The notes beneath the pieces were generated by a model. The model was given only the letters and a program-made list of their open reading frames with translations, had not been told where the DNA came from and did no database searches. From Actinomycetales bacterium (lineage in GTDB: Bacteria > Actinomycetota > Actinomycetes > Actinomycetales > Dermatophilaceae): a stretch of 64,000 nt of DNA. Shown one piece after another: positions 53,238 through 62,898 of this stretch. Location: positions 248,001 through 312,000 of the forward strand of contig JADKAO010000003.1 of NCBI GenBank assembly GCA_016715285.1, read 5' to 3'. The number at the start of each line of letters is the position of its first letter. The stretch's first letter is position 1. The translations under genes were made by a program, and so were the position numbers.

Positions 53238-54698
53238 ATGTCTTTCGATTACAAGGTGGCCGACCTGAGCCTTGCTGCGGCTGGCCGCCACCAACTTCGT
53301 CTTGCCGAGCATGAGATGCCCGGCCTCATGGCCTTGCGTGAGCGCTACCGCGAGAGCAAGCCGCTCGCTGGTGCCCGGATTGCCGGCTCCCTGCACATGA
53401 CCGTCCAGACCGCGGTCCTCATCGAGACTCTCACCGAGCTGGGCGCTGAGGTGCGCTGGGCCTCGTGCAACATCTTCTCGACTCAGGATGAGGCGGCCGC
53501 TGCCGTTGTCGTCGGTCCCACGGGCTCGGTCGACGCGCCGGCTGGCGTGCCGGTCTTCGCGTGGAAGGGCGAATCGTTGGCGGAGTACTGGTGGTGCACC
53601 GACCAGATCCTCACGTGGCCCGCAGACGCGTCGGGCTCGACCGGCCCCAACATGATCCTCGACGACGGCGGCGACGCCACCATGCTCGTCCACAAGGGTC
53701 GCGAATGGGAGACCGCGGGCCAGGTGCCGCCCACGACAGAGGCTGACTCCGAGGAGTTCGCGGTCTTCAAGGACCTCGTCCGCCAGACCATGGCCGTCGA
53801 CCCGCAGAAGTGGACCCGCACGAGCCACGGCATCAAGGGCGTCACCGAAGAGACGACCACCGGCGTCCACCGGCTCTACCAGCTCGCCGAGGCAGGGGAG
53901 TTGCTCTTTCCCGCGATCAATGTCAACGACTCGGTGACCAAGAGCAAGTTCGACAACAAGTACGGCTGCCGACACTCGCTCATTGACGGACTCAACCGGG
54001 CGACCGATGTCCTCATCGGAGGCAAGGTCGCCGTGGTTTGTGGCTTTGGCGACGTCGGCAAGGGCTGTGCTGAGTCGCTGGCGGGTCAGGGCGCGCGCGT
54101 CATCGTCACCGAGATTGACCCCATCTGTGCGCTCCAGGCAGCGATGGAGGGCTACCAGGTGGCGCGCCTTGAAGACGTCATCGGCAAGGCCGACATCGTG
54201 GTCACCGCGACGGGCTGCTTCAACGTCGTGACGGCCGAGCACATGGGGATGATGAAGAACAAGGCGATCGTCGCCAACATCGGTCACTTCGACAACGAGA
54301 TCGACATGGCGGGCCTGGCGCGGGTGCCGGGCATCATCAAGACCGAGATCAAGCCGCAGGTGCACGAGTGGACGTTCCCATCGAGCGACGGTGACGGGCG
54401 CTCGATCATCGTGCTGTCCGAAGGCCGCCTCATGAACCTCGGCAACGCGACCGGTCACCCGAGCTTCGTCATGAGCAACTCGTTCTCCAACCAGACGATC
54501 GCGCAGATCGAGTTGTTCACCAAGACCGACGACTACGAGTTGCAGGTTTACACGTTGCCCAAGGTCCTCGACGAAGAGGTTGCTCGGTTGCATCTCGAGG
54601 CACTCGGGGTCGATTTGACCGAGCTCACCAAGGAGCAGGCAGAGTACCTCGGCGTCGATGTGGCAGGCCCGTACAAGCCCGATCACTACCGCTACTAG
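53238..54698 (+). CDS. ahcY: Adenosylhomocysteinase
   Basis: A 486-residue S-adenosylhomocysteine hydrolase, which splits SAH into adenosine and homocysteine and so relieves product inhibition of methyltransferases. [27 protein letters not shown] opens the substrate domain. NINDSVTK-like text ([20 protein letters not shown]) holds the catalytic Lys/Asp and a Cys, [34 protein letters not shown] binds NAD, and the C-terminal [24 protein letters not shown] contributes Lys/Tyr to the neighbouring active site. It carries the insertion (about 40 residues around YWWCTDQ...MILDDGGD and the [11 protein letters not shown] stretch) seen in actinobacterial enzymes. ATG 53238 follows GGAG by six bases. 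Confidence 0.96.
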   Translation: MSFDYKVADLSLAAAGRHQLRLAEHEMPGLMALRERYRESKPLAGARIAGSLHMTVQTAVLIETLTELGAEVRWASCNIFSTQDEAAAAVVVGPTGSVDAPAGVPVFAWKGESLAEYWWCTDQILTWPADASGSTGPNMILDDGGDATMLVHKGREWETAGQVPPTTEADSEEFAVFKDLVRQTMAVDPQKWTRTSHGIKGVTEETTTGVHRLYQLAEAGELLFPAINVNDSVTKSKFDNKYGCRHSLIDGLNRATDVLIGGKVAVVCGFGDVGKGCAESLAGQGARVIVTEIDPICALQAAMEGYQVARLEDVIGKADIVVTATGCFNVVTAEHMGMMKNKAIVANIGHFDNEIDMAGLARVPGIIKTEIKPQVHEWTFPSSDGDGRSIIVLSEGRLMNLGNATGHPSFVMSNSFSNQTIAQIELFTKTDDYELQVYTLPKVLDEEVARLHLEALGVDLTELTKEQAEYLGVDVAGPYKPDHYRY

Positions 54699-54785
54699 TT
54701 CGCACTCTGGGCGGTATGCCGGTTCTGTCCGGTGTTGCGGCGCTGACACTCGCCAACGTCGGTCGACTCGGTCATACTGTGCGCA

Positions 54786-54819
54786 GACGGCGCCCTCCAC
54801 CCCCTGGGAGGGCGCCGTC
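54786..54819 (+). terminator. Intrinsic-type hairpin after ahcY
   Basis: GACGGCGCCCTCC (54786-54798) pairs perfectly with GGAGGGCGCCGTC (54807-54819) around an eight-base loop, 87 bases after the ahcY stop and 90 bases before mtrA. It should insulate mtrAB-lpqB from ahcY. A tmk gene, found between ahcY and mtrA in mycobacteria, is absent here. Confidence 0.8.
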
Positions 54820-54909
54820 GTGGCGCCGGTCAGGACGCTCAGCGATATGTGATGCTTGGGGGACGTGAGCGTGGGGCGCCCACGGCACGGATCGAGAGGG
54901 AGACCACAG

Positions 54910-55587
54910 GTGAAGGGTCGCGTCCTGGTCGTCGATGACGACCTTGCCTTGGCGGAGATGCTCAGCATCGTGCTGCGCCAAGAAGGGTTGGACGTCACGC
55001 ATGTCGCGGATGGCGCCGCGGCGGTCGCGGCATTCCGGGACACGCGCCCCGATCTCGTGCTGCTCGACGTCATGCTTCCGGGCATGGACGGCATGGAGGT
55101 ATGCCGTCGGATTCGTGCCGAGTCGGGCGTCCCAATCGTGATGCTCACCGCGCGTACGGACACCGTCGATGTGGTGGTCGGCCTCGAATCCGGCGCGGAT
55201 GACTATGTCGTCAAGCCGTTCAAGCCACAAGAACTCATTGCTCGCATCCGCGCCCGGTTGCGGCGTGGAGACGAGCCTGAACCTGAGCGGTTGGATATCG
55301 GAGACCTCCAGATTGACGTCGCAGGTCACTCGGTCAAGCGCGATGGCAAGGCGCTGTCGCTCACACCGCTGGAGTTCGATTTGCTGGTGGCGCTGGCCCG
55401 CAAGCCCTGGCAAGTCTTCACTCGGGAGATCCTGCTCGAGCAAGTCTGGGGTTACCGCCACGCTGGCGACACGCGGCTGGTCAACGTCCATGTCCAGCGG
55501 TTGCGCAGCAAGATCGAGCACGATCCTGAGCGACCTCAGATCGTCGTTACCGTGCGCGGCGTGGGCTATAAAGCTGGGCCCGCCTGA
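54910..55587 (+). CDS. mtrA: Response regulator MtrA
   Basis: A 225-residue OmpR-type regulator. The receiver has VLVVDDDLALAEML, the phospho-Asp in LVLLDVMLPGMDGMEV, MLTARTD and DDYVVKPFKPQELIARI. The winged helix has LTPLEFDLLVALARKPWQVFTREILLEQVWGYRHAGDTRLVNVHVQRLRSKIE, nearly identical to MtrA. MtrA controls cell-wall hydrolases, division and replication-linked genes in actinobacteria. The start is GTG 54910 after AGGGAG. MtrB starts two bases after the stop and lpqB follows, the conserved mtrAB-lpqB operon. Confidence 0.95.
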   Translation: MKGRVLVVDDDLALAEMLSIVLRQEGLDVTHVADGAAAVAAFRDTRPDLVLLDVMLPGMDGMEVCRRIRAESGVPIVMLTARTDTVDVVVGLESGADDYVVKPFKPQELIARIRARLRRGDEPEPERLDIGDLQIDVAGHSVKRDGKALSLTPLEFDLLVALARKPWQVFTREILLEQVWGYRHAGDTRLVNVHVQRLRSKIEHDPERPQIVVTVRGVGYKAGPA

Positions 55588-55589
55588 TC

Positions 55590-57251
55590 GTGTCAGCCCC
55601 GAGTCTGCCGAGTGAACGCAGTGTCATCTCGCTGATCCGCGGCTGGCTGAGAGATCGCGCTAGAGCCGTCCATCACCTGTGGCGACGATCGCTGCAGGTG
55701 CGCGTGGTGGCGATGACGATGGCCCTGGGCATGGTCATGCTAGGTGTCGTCGGGAGCTACCTCTACCAACAAATTGCCGCTGGCCTCGTCGAAGAGCGCC
55801 GCCAAGTCGCCATGGCTGAGGCCGTCCAGCTGACCAAGAAGGTGAAGGTCGCCTTCGACCGCACCGACAAGGCGCAAGATCAGGAGAGCCTGTGGCTCTT
55901 CGCGCGAGACATTGTCCAAGATGCTGCGGGCACGGAGCGCTCGCGTTATGTCATCCTGCTGCGGTTGGTGGGCAACACGGCCACGACCAACATTCCCCCC
56001 GTCGTGTCGGGGGAGGTGCGCTACACGGAGGTGCCCGACGCCCTTCAGGAAGCAGTTGCTCGCGACGCGAGTAATCAGCACGTGCAGATCGTGTCGGTCA
56101 AGCTCACCGGCACGCCAGATCCGGTGTCGTCCATCATCGTCGGGCAGCAGGTGACCTTGCCGCTCGCGGGGGGTTACGGCATCTACTACCTCTATCCGAT
56201 GGAGCGAGAACGCGACTCACTGGCCGTGGTCCGCACCACGCTGTTGTCGGGCGGCCTGGTGCTGGTGATGCTGATCGGGGCGGTCGCCTATGTCGTTACT
56301 CGGCTGGTCGTCGCCCCGGTGCGTCGCGCCGCCGAGGTCGCCGAGCGCCTCGCTGCGGGTCGTCTGACCGAACGCATGGAGTCCAAAGGGGAAGACGATC
56401 TCGCGAGCCTCGCCACATCGTTCAACGCGATGGCCGAGGGACTCGAGCGCCAGATCGGGCAACTCGAGGACTTGTCTCGCGTCCAACACCGCTTCGTCTC
56501 GGATGTCTCGCATGAACTCCGCACTCCGTTGACGACGATTCGGATGGCCGTCGATCTCATCTACGACTCGAGGGTCGACTTCGAACCGCTCGTCTCGCGC
56601 TCCGCCGAGCTCCTGCGCGGCGAGCTCGACCGGTTCGAAGCTTTGCTATCTGACCTGCTCGAAATCAGTCGGTTCGACGCCGGGGCCGCGGTCCTCGATG
56701 TGGAAGCTACTGACATCCGGCAGACCGTCCGCAAGGTTGTCGACGCCCACCAGGGACTCATTGAAGCCAAATCCACCGTGGTGACGATCCGTGACTCGGG
56801 TGCACCGTGCGTCGCGGTCTACGACCCGCGCCGGGTTGAGCGCATTCTGCGCAACCTGGTGGTCAACGCGCTCGAGCACGGGGAGGGCCACCCCGTTGAG
56901 ATCACCGTCGCCGGCAATGACAATGCCGTAGCGGTCACTGTTCGAGACCAGGGCGTGGGTTTGCGAGCAGGCGACGCCACCCGCGTCTTCGATCGCTTCT
57001 GGCGCGCTGATCCCGCTCGGGCGCGCACCACCGGAGGCACCGGACTAGGCCTCTCGATTGCAGTTGAAGACGCCCGGCTGCACGCAGGGCGGCTCGAAGC
57101 CTGGGGCAAGCCCGGGGTCGGCTCATGCTTCCGGCTCACCCTGCCGCGATCGGCTGATGTCGTCATCGAAGAGTCTCCCCTTCCCCTCGGCCCACCCCAG
57201 GAGGGCGAGGGTGAGCTGGCCCCGGCACCCCCGCACCGCCACCATGAGTAG
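55590..57251 (+). CDS. mtrB: Sensor histidine kinase MtrB
   Basis: A 553-residue membrane kinase. Transmembrane helices lie near residues 37-58 and 210-232 and flank an extracellular sensor of about 150 residues (AMAEAVQLTKKVKVAFDRTDKAQDQESLWLFARDIV...). The HAMP domain reads APVRRAAEVAERLAAGRLTERM. The H-box is QHRFVSDVSHELRTPLTTIRMA (His near residue 308), then NALEHGEGHPVEI (N-box), DQGVGLRAGD (G1) and RTTGGTGLGLSIAVEDARLHAG (G2). It phosphorylates MtrA in response to envelope or division state. The start is GTG 55590. The stop lies inside the start of lpqB (8-base overlap). Confidence 0.94.
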   Translation: MSAPSLPSERSVISLIRGWLRDRARAVHHLWRRSLQVRVVAMTMALGMVMLGVVGSYLYQQIAAGLVEERRQVAMAEAVQLTKKVKVAFDRTDKAQDQESLWLFARDIVQDAAGTERSRYVILLRLVGNTATTNIPPVVSGEVRYTEVPDALQEAVARDASNQHVQIVSVKLTGTPDPVSSIIVGQQVTLPLAGGYGIYYLYPMERERDSLAVVRTTLLSGGLVLVMLIGAVAYVVTRLVVAPVRRAAEVAERLAAGRLTERMESKGEDDLASLATSFNAMAEGLERQIGQLEDLSRVQHRFVSDVSHELRTPLTTIRMAVDLIYDSRVDFEPLVSRSAELLRGELDRFEALLSDLLEISRFDAGAAVLDVEATDIRQTVRKVVDAHQGLIEAKSTVVTIRDSGAPCVAVYDPRRVERILRNLVVNALEHGEGHPVEITVAGNDNAVAVTVRDQGVGLRAGDATRVFDRFWRADPARARTTGGTGLGLSIAVEDARLHAGRLEAWGKPGVGSCFRLTLPRSADVVIEESPLPLGPPQEGEGELAPAPPHRHHE

Positions 57252-59109
57252 GCCCAACCAGCGCGGGTATGCCATCGCCGCCAGATCCCGGGGACCCTCC
57301 ACCGTCGCCGCAGTCATCGTTGCCGTTGTGGTCGCACTACTCGCGCTCGCGGGCTGTACCGGACTCCCGACCACGAGCCCGGTCATGGTCGGGCGCGGAG
57401 TGGACGACTACGTCGCTCCCGAAGTGCGTATCGTCGTCCCACCGCCAGCGCCCGGTGAAACCCCAGAGCAGATCGTGCGTGGCTTCCTTCGGGCCGGTGC
57501 GGCCTTCCAGGACGCCGGCGAAGGCGCGCCCGCGGTGGCGACGGCATACCTGTCGCGTGGGTCGGTCGATCGCTGGCGGCCCACGTCAGACGTCACCGTC
57601 TTCGACCGCACCTCTCTCGTGGGCGTTGAGCTGCTGAGCGGCGACCAGGTCCAGGTGACGGTCACCGCGGTCGCCAAGATCGATGAGAGCGGTCGGTATC
57701 GCGAGGTGCCTCCGGGGTCGACCGCGACGGCCACATTCGGCTTGTCGCGAGCGACGGGCGAATGGCGTATTGAGTTGCCAGACAATGGTTTTGGCCTATG
57801 GATTAACACTGACGATTTCAGTCGGGTGTTTGGTTCGTTCGCGATTCACTACCCCGCGATCGGGAGTCGCACCCTGGTGCCCGATGTTCGGTGGTTTCCC
57901 GTCGGGCCGCGGCTAGTCACCGTCCTCGCTCGCGCCCAACTTGCAGGAGTCCCGGGGTACCTCAAGGGGAGCGTGGAGACGGGGTTCCCCGATGGGGTGA
58001 AGCTGGCGCTCGATGCGGTGTCAGTCACGGATGGCATCGCAACCGTCGTGCTTTCTCCCACTGCATCTTCCGGTGATGCGGCCAGGCGGCGAGCGATGTG
58101 GGCGCAACTCACGAGCACGCTGATTGCGGCGTCAGGGATCCTCGGTGTCACGGTCGAGGTGCAGGGAGCCGGCCGCTTGGCTGTCCCCGAGGTATCTGGG
58201 CCGGCCCGCTCGGTGACCGAATTGGGTTTCGTCAAAGTGTCGAGCACCTCCCCGTCAACAGGTCTGCTGCGGACGGGATCGGGCCTGCGTCTGGTCGACT
58301 TGAGCAGGCTCGTCCAATTGGAGCAGCCGCCCGTGCCCGGGGCGCCTTCGTCGGTGCCGGAGCTCCCCGCGGGTGCTACCGGGCTCGCCTGGTCCGCAGA
58401 CGGTGCGAGTCTCGCGGCGCTAGCACCCGAACCTGGCGCGCTGCTGCGGTGGCGCGACCGCGTGCTCCTCCCCGTGCCTCGGTTTGCCACTGCGCTGGCC
58501 CGACCGTCATTCGATGCCCACGGTCGGCTCTGGGTGACCGGGGCTGGGCTGGACGGCGCCCCGGCGGTGTGGACGATCAACGGGGCGTCGCCACTGCAAG
58601 TGGCTGCCGAACCCGTATCGGCACCCTGGTTGGCCGGGCGCTCGGTGGTGGCTGTTGCGGTGTCGGCCGACGACACGAGGGTGGTCGTCATCAGCAGAAG
58701 TGGCACGGAGCCCGACCGCGTGGACATTGCTGGCGTCGTGCGGGACGCCGCGGGCCGCCCGGTGGCGTTAGCTACGCCCATTCGTGAGGGGGAGGCGCTC
58801 CGTCATGCCGTACACGCGGTCTGGATTGACGCCCTGACCGTTGCCGTCATCGGGGCTGTGGGTGCCGGAGAACCGGTACGGCCTTACTTGGTTGAAATAG
58901 GGCAAGGCATCGGATTGCGTCGTCGTGGGACCGTCGACCCGCTCGACAACCTCCTGCCCCCGACTCCGGGCGCGCGCTGGGTCGTGGCCACGTCAGGGTC
59001 GCGCGGGATCGTGGTGGTCACGCTCGACGGTGCAGTCTTGGTGCGCGTCGGAGGGTCGTGGCGCAACGTCCCGGACGCGACTGATCTCGGGGTGCCGCCA
59101 GCACGGTAA
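57244..59109 (+). CDS. lpqB: Lipoprotein LpqB, MtrAB accessory
   Basis: A 621-residue lipoprotein. The signal sequence VIVAVVVALLALAGC has a clear lipobox (LALAGC), so the mature protein is lipid-anchored at Cys near residue 38. A GerMN-like domain occupies about residues 60-320 (ETPEQIVRGFLRAGAAF, WRIELPDNGFGLWINTDDFSRVF). The second half is a beta-propeller-like region with LAWSADGASLAALA-type repeats. LpqB modulates the sensor MtrB in mycobacteria, and the gene overlaps mtrB here. ATG 57244 (MSRPNQRGYA) is chosen over the longer frame from 57058 that lies within mtrB. Confidence 0.93.
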   Translation: MSRPNQRGYAIAARSRGPSTVAAVIVAVVVALLALAGCTGLPTTSPVMVGRGVDDYVAPEVRIVVPPPAPGETPEQIVRGFLRAGAAFQDAGEGAPAVATAYLSRGSVDRWRPTSDVTVFDRTSLVGVELLSGDQVQVTVTAVAKIDESGRYREVPPGSTATATFGLSRATGEWRIELPDNGFGLWINTDDFSRVFGSFAIHYPAIGSRTLVPDVRWFPVGPRLVTVLARAQLAGVPGYLKGSVETGFPDGVKLALDAVSVTDGIATVVLSPTASSGDAARRRAMWAQLTSTLIAASGILGVTVEVQGAGRLAVPEVSGPARSVTELGFVKVSSTSPSTGLLRTGSGLRLVDLSRLVQLEQPPVPGAPSSVPELPAGATGLAWSADGASLAALAPEPGALLRWRDRVLLPVPRFATALARPSFDAHGRLWVTGAGLDGAPAVWTINGASPLQVAAEPVSAPWLAGRSVVAVAVSADDTRVVVISRSGTEPDRVDIAGVVRDAAGRPVALATPIREGEALRHAVHAVWIDALTVAVIGAVGAGEPVRPYLVEIGQGIGLRRRGTVDPLDNLLPPTPGARWVVATSGSRGIVVVTLDGAVLVRVGGSWRNVPDATDLGVPPAR

Positions 59110-59213
59110 CGCTGTCCCATGTGGGACCCGTCCACAGGGTGCTCACCCAGCGCTTCGTCATCCCCAGCCGCGCTTTACCCGTGCCCGGCGTGCCCGCGCT
59201 AAGGGATCCTGGT

Positions 59214-59993
59214 ATGAGTGTCGGAGAGGGGTATGCCGTGTGGGGCGGTGTCGTCAGCGCGGCTACTGCCTATCCTCGACGTCGCATCAGCGACAGCATC
59301 AGGGATGTCGCCGACCTCATCGTGCCGCCGATGTGCGATGGCTGCCGAACTCATGGCTCGCCCTGGTGCGAGAGCTGTCAGGAGGACCTCGCTCGACTCT
59401 CGTGGGTGCGCCCGGTGAGCGTCAGGCCATGTCCTACGCCGCACGGGTTGCCTCCGGTAGTGGCTGCTGGCCCCTACGAGGACGTCCTGCGTCGGGCCAT
59501 CGTGGCATACAAGGATGGTGGGCGCTCTTCGCTGCAATCGGTCCTTGCACCGCTTCTTGCCGCCTCGCTCAGGACGGTGATGCCGAGTCGTGAAGCGTTG
59601 AGTTTGGAGGCTGAGGCGGACGAGATCGTGGTTCCGGCTCCATCGTCGGTGAGGTCAACTCGGGCGCGTGGTGAGCGGCCGGTGGCCGCGCTCGTTCGGT
59701 CTGCTGCCGGGCGACTCGCGGCACCCCCACACGTCCTCGACGCGCTCGTCGTGGTTCGGCGCGTCTCTGACCAATCCGGGTTGACCGCTGGCGAGCGGGC
59801 AGGCAACGTGCAGGGCGCGTATGCCGTCACCGCCCGGCACACCCGGGGCCTGGCGGGACGCACGGTGGTCATTGCGGACGACGTTATGACCACGGGCGCG
59901 ACTCTCGTGGAGGCTACCCGGGCACTGACGGCCGCGGGCGCCCACGTGGTCGGTGCTGCCGTCATCGCAGCGACCGCACGTCGCGGGGGGTAG
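59214..59993 (+). CDS. ComF-family phosphoribosyltransferase-like protein
   Basis: About 259 residues. DLIVPPMCDGCRTHGSPWCESCQEDL is the double CxxC zinc ribbon of ComF proteins, AIVAYKDGGRSSLQSVLAPLLA is the lead-in helix, and VVIADDVMTTGATLVEATRAL is the PRPP-binding loop of type I phosphoribosyltransferases. ComFC is needed for natural transformation in several bacteria, although the family is wider than competence. The gene follows lpqB as in mycobacteria (Rv3242c). ATG 59214 and an open frame from 59121 are both possible; the shorter is chosen since the extension has no family features. A short GTCCCA/TGGGAC hairpin (59114-59127) lies between lpqB and this start. Confidence 0.88.
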   Translation: MSVGEGYAVWGGVVSAATAYPRRRISDSIRDVADLIVPPMCDGCRTHGSPWCESCQEDLARLSWVRPVSVRPCPTPHGLPPVVAAGPYEDVLRRAIVAYKDGGRSSLQSVLAPLLAASLRTVMPSREALSLEAEADEIVVPAPSSVRSTRARGERPVAALVRSAAGRLAAPPHVLDALVVVRRVSDQSGLTAGERAGNVQGAYAVTARHTRGLAGRTVVIADDVMTTGATLVEATRALTAAGAHVVGAAVIAATARRGG

Positions 59994-60194
59994 TTGCCCT
60001 GCGGCGAGAAGGGTCAGGCACCTCGGTCTCGTGGCGCCACTCGCAGGGACGCGCTCCCGAGCGGGGTGCTGGCCACTGAGACGGTGGGCAGACTACGGTG
60101 GGGTTAGCCACCACGACACCAGGAGGTGACACGCCAGGTCTGCGGGGTCTGCCCGGCCCGACCACCGAAGTCACATCGTGTCAAGGAGGATTAC

Positions 60195-60863
60195 GTGGAC
60201 ATTGTCGTCACCGGCCGTCACATCCAGATCTCTGATCGGTTCCGCGATCACCTCAACGATCGGCTGGCGAAACTCGCCCAAGTAGCACCGCACGTCGGAC
60301 GAGTCGAGGTCGTTGCGACCCATGACGGTGGTGCACGTAACTCGGCTCGCATCGAGTTCACGTGTCGCGACCGGGAGAGCGTGGTCCGCGCGGAAGCGCT
60401 AAACGACGACAAGTACACCGCCGTCGACCTCGCGTTGGAGAAGCTCATCGAGCGCCTACGACGCGCGAAGGAGCGTCGACGCACCGCTATTCGCGGTCGG
60501 GGAGAGCCCGCCGCCCCGGTGACGCCGGCGCCGGCAGCGTCCGTTGCAGTACCTCCAGTGGCGCCCGACGCGGCAGCTGAAGCAGCCTCTGAGGCGACCC
60601 CAGACGCCGCAGCTACCCCGTCGGGTCCCTTTGGGGCAGTGGGTGATTCACCGATTGAAGTGCGCCAGAAGGTCCACCCGAGCGAGCCGATGAGCCTGGG
60701 TGAAGCGGTCAAGCGGATGGAGCTTGTCGGGCACGACTTCTACTTGTTCAACGACCAGGACACCGGGAGGGCGAGCGTGGTTTACCGCCGCCGCGGGTGG
60801 TCTTATGGGGTCATCCACTTGGAGCCGCAGGCCCCGCCGGAGGGCACGAGCGCCGGGGCCTAA
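60195..60863 (+). CDS. hpf: Long-form ribosome hibernation-promoting factor
   Basis: A 222-residue long HPF. The N-terminal S30AE domain (MDIVVTGRHIQISDRFRDHLNDRLAKLAQ to KLIERLRRAKERRR) binds the 30S decoding centre. An Ala/Pro linker of about 60 residues follows, and the C-terminal domain (EVRQKVHPSEPMSLGEAVKRMELVGHDFYLFNDQDTGRASVVYRRRGWSYGVIHL) dimerises to join two 70S ribosomes into 100S particles. GTG 60195 lies four bases after AAGGAGGA (60183-60190), one of the strongest ribosome-binding sites in the window. The 200-base region before it (from 59994) should hold its promoter; stress or stationary-phase control is expected but no box was recognised. Confidence 0.94.
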   Translation: MDIVVTGRHIQISDRFRDHLNDRLAKLAQVAPHVGRVEVVATHDGGARNSARIEFTCRDRESVVRAEALNDDKYTAVDLALEKLIERLRRAKERRRTAIRGRGEPAAPVTPAPAASVAVPPVAPDAAAEAASEATPDAAATPSGPFGAVGDSPIEVRQKVHPSEPMSLGEAVKRMELVGHDFYLFNDQDTGRASVVYRRRGWSYGVIHLEPQAPPEGTSAGA

Positions 60864-60927
60864 CGATCGCCCGCGCCAGACGAGTAAGGGACTGTCCCCG
60901 AACTGTGGGACATGACAAACTTCCCCG

Positions 60928-61635
60928 GTGGCGATATCGACGTCTGCGAGGGGTCAGGATCAGCCGATTCGTGTGCTGATCGCTGATGATCATGCCTTGT
61001 TTCGTCGCGGTTTGCGGACGGTGCTCGAACTCGACGGGGACATCGCCGTCGTCGATGAGGCCGAAGACGGCACAGACGCTTTGGACAAGGCGGAGCAGTT
61101 GGTGCCAGATATCGTCCTAATGGACGTCCGCATGCCACGCCGTGGAGGGATCGACGCTTGCCGGGCTATCAAGGCGCGCGTCCCATCAGTGCGCATCGTC
61201 ATGCTCACGATGTCCGATGATGAAAACGACCTGTTCGATGCGGTGCGTGCTGGGGCGAATGGCTATGTCCTCAAAGACGTGCCGGGTGAAGAGATCGCTG
61301 CGGGCATCCGGGCTGTCTTTGGCGGCGATTCACTCATCAGCCCCTCGATGGCGTCGAAGTTGCTCGCCGAGTTTGCCGTGATAAGTCTGAGAGATCCTCA
61401 GACGGTCACCACGACCTTGCCCAAACTGACCGATCGCGAGGTGGAAGTGTTGGGCTTTGTCGCTCGAGGTATGGGAAATCGTGAAATCGGCCGAGAGCTG
61501 TTTATCTCCGAGAACACGGTCAAGAACCATGTCCGCAACATCCTCGAGAAGCTCCAGATGCACACCCGCATGGAAGCGGCGATGTATGCCGTGAGCCAAA
61601 AGCTCATCTCACCACCGTCGAACCAATCGAGATAG
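60928..61635 (+). CDS. Response regulator, NarL/FixJ type
   Basis: A 235-residue regulator. The receiver (RVLIADDHALFRRGLRTVL, phospho-Asp in IVLMDVRMPRRGGIDA, MLTMSDDENDLFDAVRAGANGYVLKD) is followed by a LuxR helix-turn-helix: LTDREVEVLGFVARGMGNREIGRELFISENTVKNHVRNILEKLQMHTRMEAA. No kinase gene is adjacent, so it is an orphan in this window. It starts 65 bases after hpf and ends eight bases before the next gene. The start is GTG 60928; GTG or ATG codons further in are possible. The target genes are unknown. Confidence 0.92.
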   Translation: MAISTSARGQDQPIRVLIADDHALFRRGLRTVLELDGDIAVVDEAEDGTDALDKAEQLVPDIVLMDVRMPRRGGIDACRAIKARVPSVRIVMLTMSDDENDLFDAVRAGANGYVLKDVPGEEIAAGIRAVFGGDSLISPSMASKLLAEFAVISLRDPQTVTTTLPKLTDREVEVLGFVARGMGNREIGRELFISENTVKNHVRNILEKLQMHTRMEAAMYAVSQKLISPPSNQSR

Positions 61636-61643
61636 CCGCCCTC

Positions 61644-62888
61644 GTGCGGTCGGTTTCGTTGGCGCAAGCGCGACGGATTGCTCTTGCGGCGCAGGGCTTC
61701 CATCGAGCGAGGCCGGACCCTGGCGCTGTGACGACGCGACACATCCAGCGGGTCATCGACACCGTTGGGGTGATCCAAATCGACAGCGTCAACGTCTTGG
61801 TCCGGAGTCACTACTTGCCCTTCTTCTCCCGGCTCGGGGCTTTCGACCGCACCCTGGTTGACCGTGCCCGCGATGAGGCGCCGCGCCGTCTGGTCGAGTA
61901 CTGGGCACATGAGGCGGCCCTCATCCCGCCGGCGACCTGGCCGCTGTTGCGCCATCGAATGGCCAGCTATGAGACCGCAGCCTGGCCGAGCCTGCGTCGA
62001 GTCCAGCACGAGTACCCGGAATTGATCGACCGGGTCCGAGAGGCGGTGCACGCACACGGGCCGATGACGAGTCGAGAGTGCGAACGCGTCCTCGAACACG
62101 AGCGCTCAAGAGACAGGCCCGACTGGGGCTGGAACTGGAGCGCGGTCAAGCTCGCGCTGGAGTACCTCTTCTTCACCGGTGCGATCACCTCAGCCGGACG
62201 GACTCCCCAATTCGAGCGCCGGTATGCCGCCCTTGACCGGGTTGTGCCACCGGGCTTGCGCTCGCAGTGGCTGAGTGTGGGCACGAGCCCATCTGCGCTG
62301 ACGTGGCAAGACAAGCTGCCGCGTGACGAGGCGGCCCGTGACGAGGTCGTGGCGTTGATGCGAATTGCGGCACGTGCCCACGGGATCGGCTCCGAGGCCT
62401 GCCTTGCGGACTACTTCCGGCTGCCTCGCCGAGCTGTGCGGCCAGCGCTTGGTCGTCTCGTGGAGGAAGGTGTGCTCGAAGAAGTGGTGGTGCCGGGTTG
62501 GGGGCGCAGGGCATACCTGCATCGCGATGCTGCCCGACCTCGGAAGGTGCACGTTGAAGCGCTCGTCAGCCCGTTTGACTCACTCGTCTGGCAGCGCGAG
62601 CGCGTCGAGGCACTCTTTGGCGTGCGCTACCGAATCGAGATCTATACGCCGGCGCCGCAGCGCGTTTACGGCTACTACGTGTTGCCTTTCTTCTTCGGCG
62701 ACACGATTGTCGCGCGGGTTGACCTCAAGGCAGATCGGGGGTCGCGTCGGTTGCTGGTGCAGCGAGTCACGTGGGAGCGCGGGGAGCCCGAGGCTGCCCA
62801 CCCTGCGTTAAGCCGGGAGCTAACCACGATGGCGCAGTGGCTGGGCTTGAGTGAGATATCCGGTGACGCAGTCAGAGCGGTGCACTAG
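61644..62888 (+). CDS. Winged-helix DNA glycosylase of the YcaQ/AlkX family
   Basis: A 414-residue protein of the HTH_42/YcaQ family, whose members unhook interstrand crosslinks and alkylated bases. SLAQARRIALAAQGF is the usual start, and HIQRVIDTVGVIQIDSVNVLVRSHYLPFFSRLG holds the catalytic Q-x-D (QID, about residues 50-52), the AlkX variant rather than the QxQ of AlkZ. HWS-like LVEYWAHEAALIP and WNWSAVKLALEYLFFTGAI follow, then the C-terminal VYGYYVLPFFFGDTIVARVDLKADR. The start is GTG 61644. Genotoxin self-resistance is known for AlkZ relatives, but no biosynthetic genes are visible here. Confidence 0.88.
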   Translation: MRSVSLAQARRIALAAQGFHRARPDPGAVTTRHIQRVIDTVGVIQIDSVNVLVRSHYLPFFSRLGAFDRTLVDRARDEAPRRLVEYWAHEAALIPPATWPLLRHRMASYETAAWPSLRRVQHEYPELIDRVREAVHAHGPMTSRECERVLEHERSRDRPDWGWNWSAVKLALEYLFFTGAITSAGRTPQFERRYAALDRVVPPGLRSQWLSVGTSPSALTWQDKLPRDEAARDEVVALMRIAARAHGIGSEACLADYFRLPRRAVRPALGRLVEEGVLEEVVVPGWGRRAYLHRDAARPRKVHVEALVSPFDSLVWQRERVEALFGVRYRIEIYTPAPQRVYGYYVLPFFFGDTIVARVDLKADRGSRRLLVQRVTWERGEPEAAHPALSRELTTMAQWLGLSEISGDAVRAVH

Positions 62889-62898
62889 CCTGCCCGCG

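Noticed and set aside
53208..55163. A 651-codon open frame on the minus strand across ahcY and mtrA
   Set aside because: It is antisense to two highly conserved genes with clear motifs, has low-complexity Asp/Leu/Val/Arg content, and reflects third-position GC bias of the real genes.
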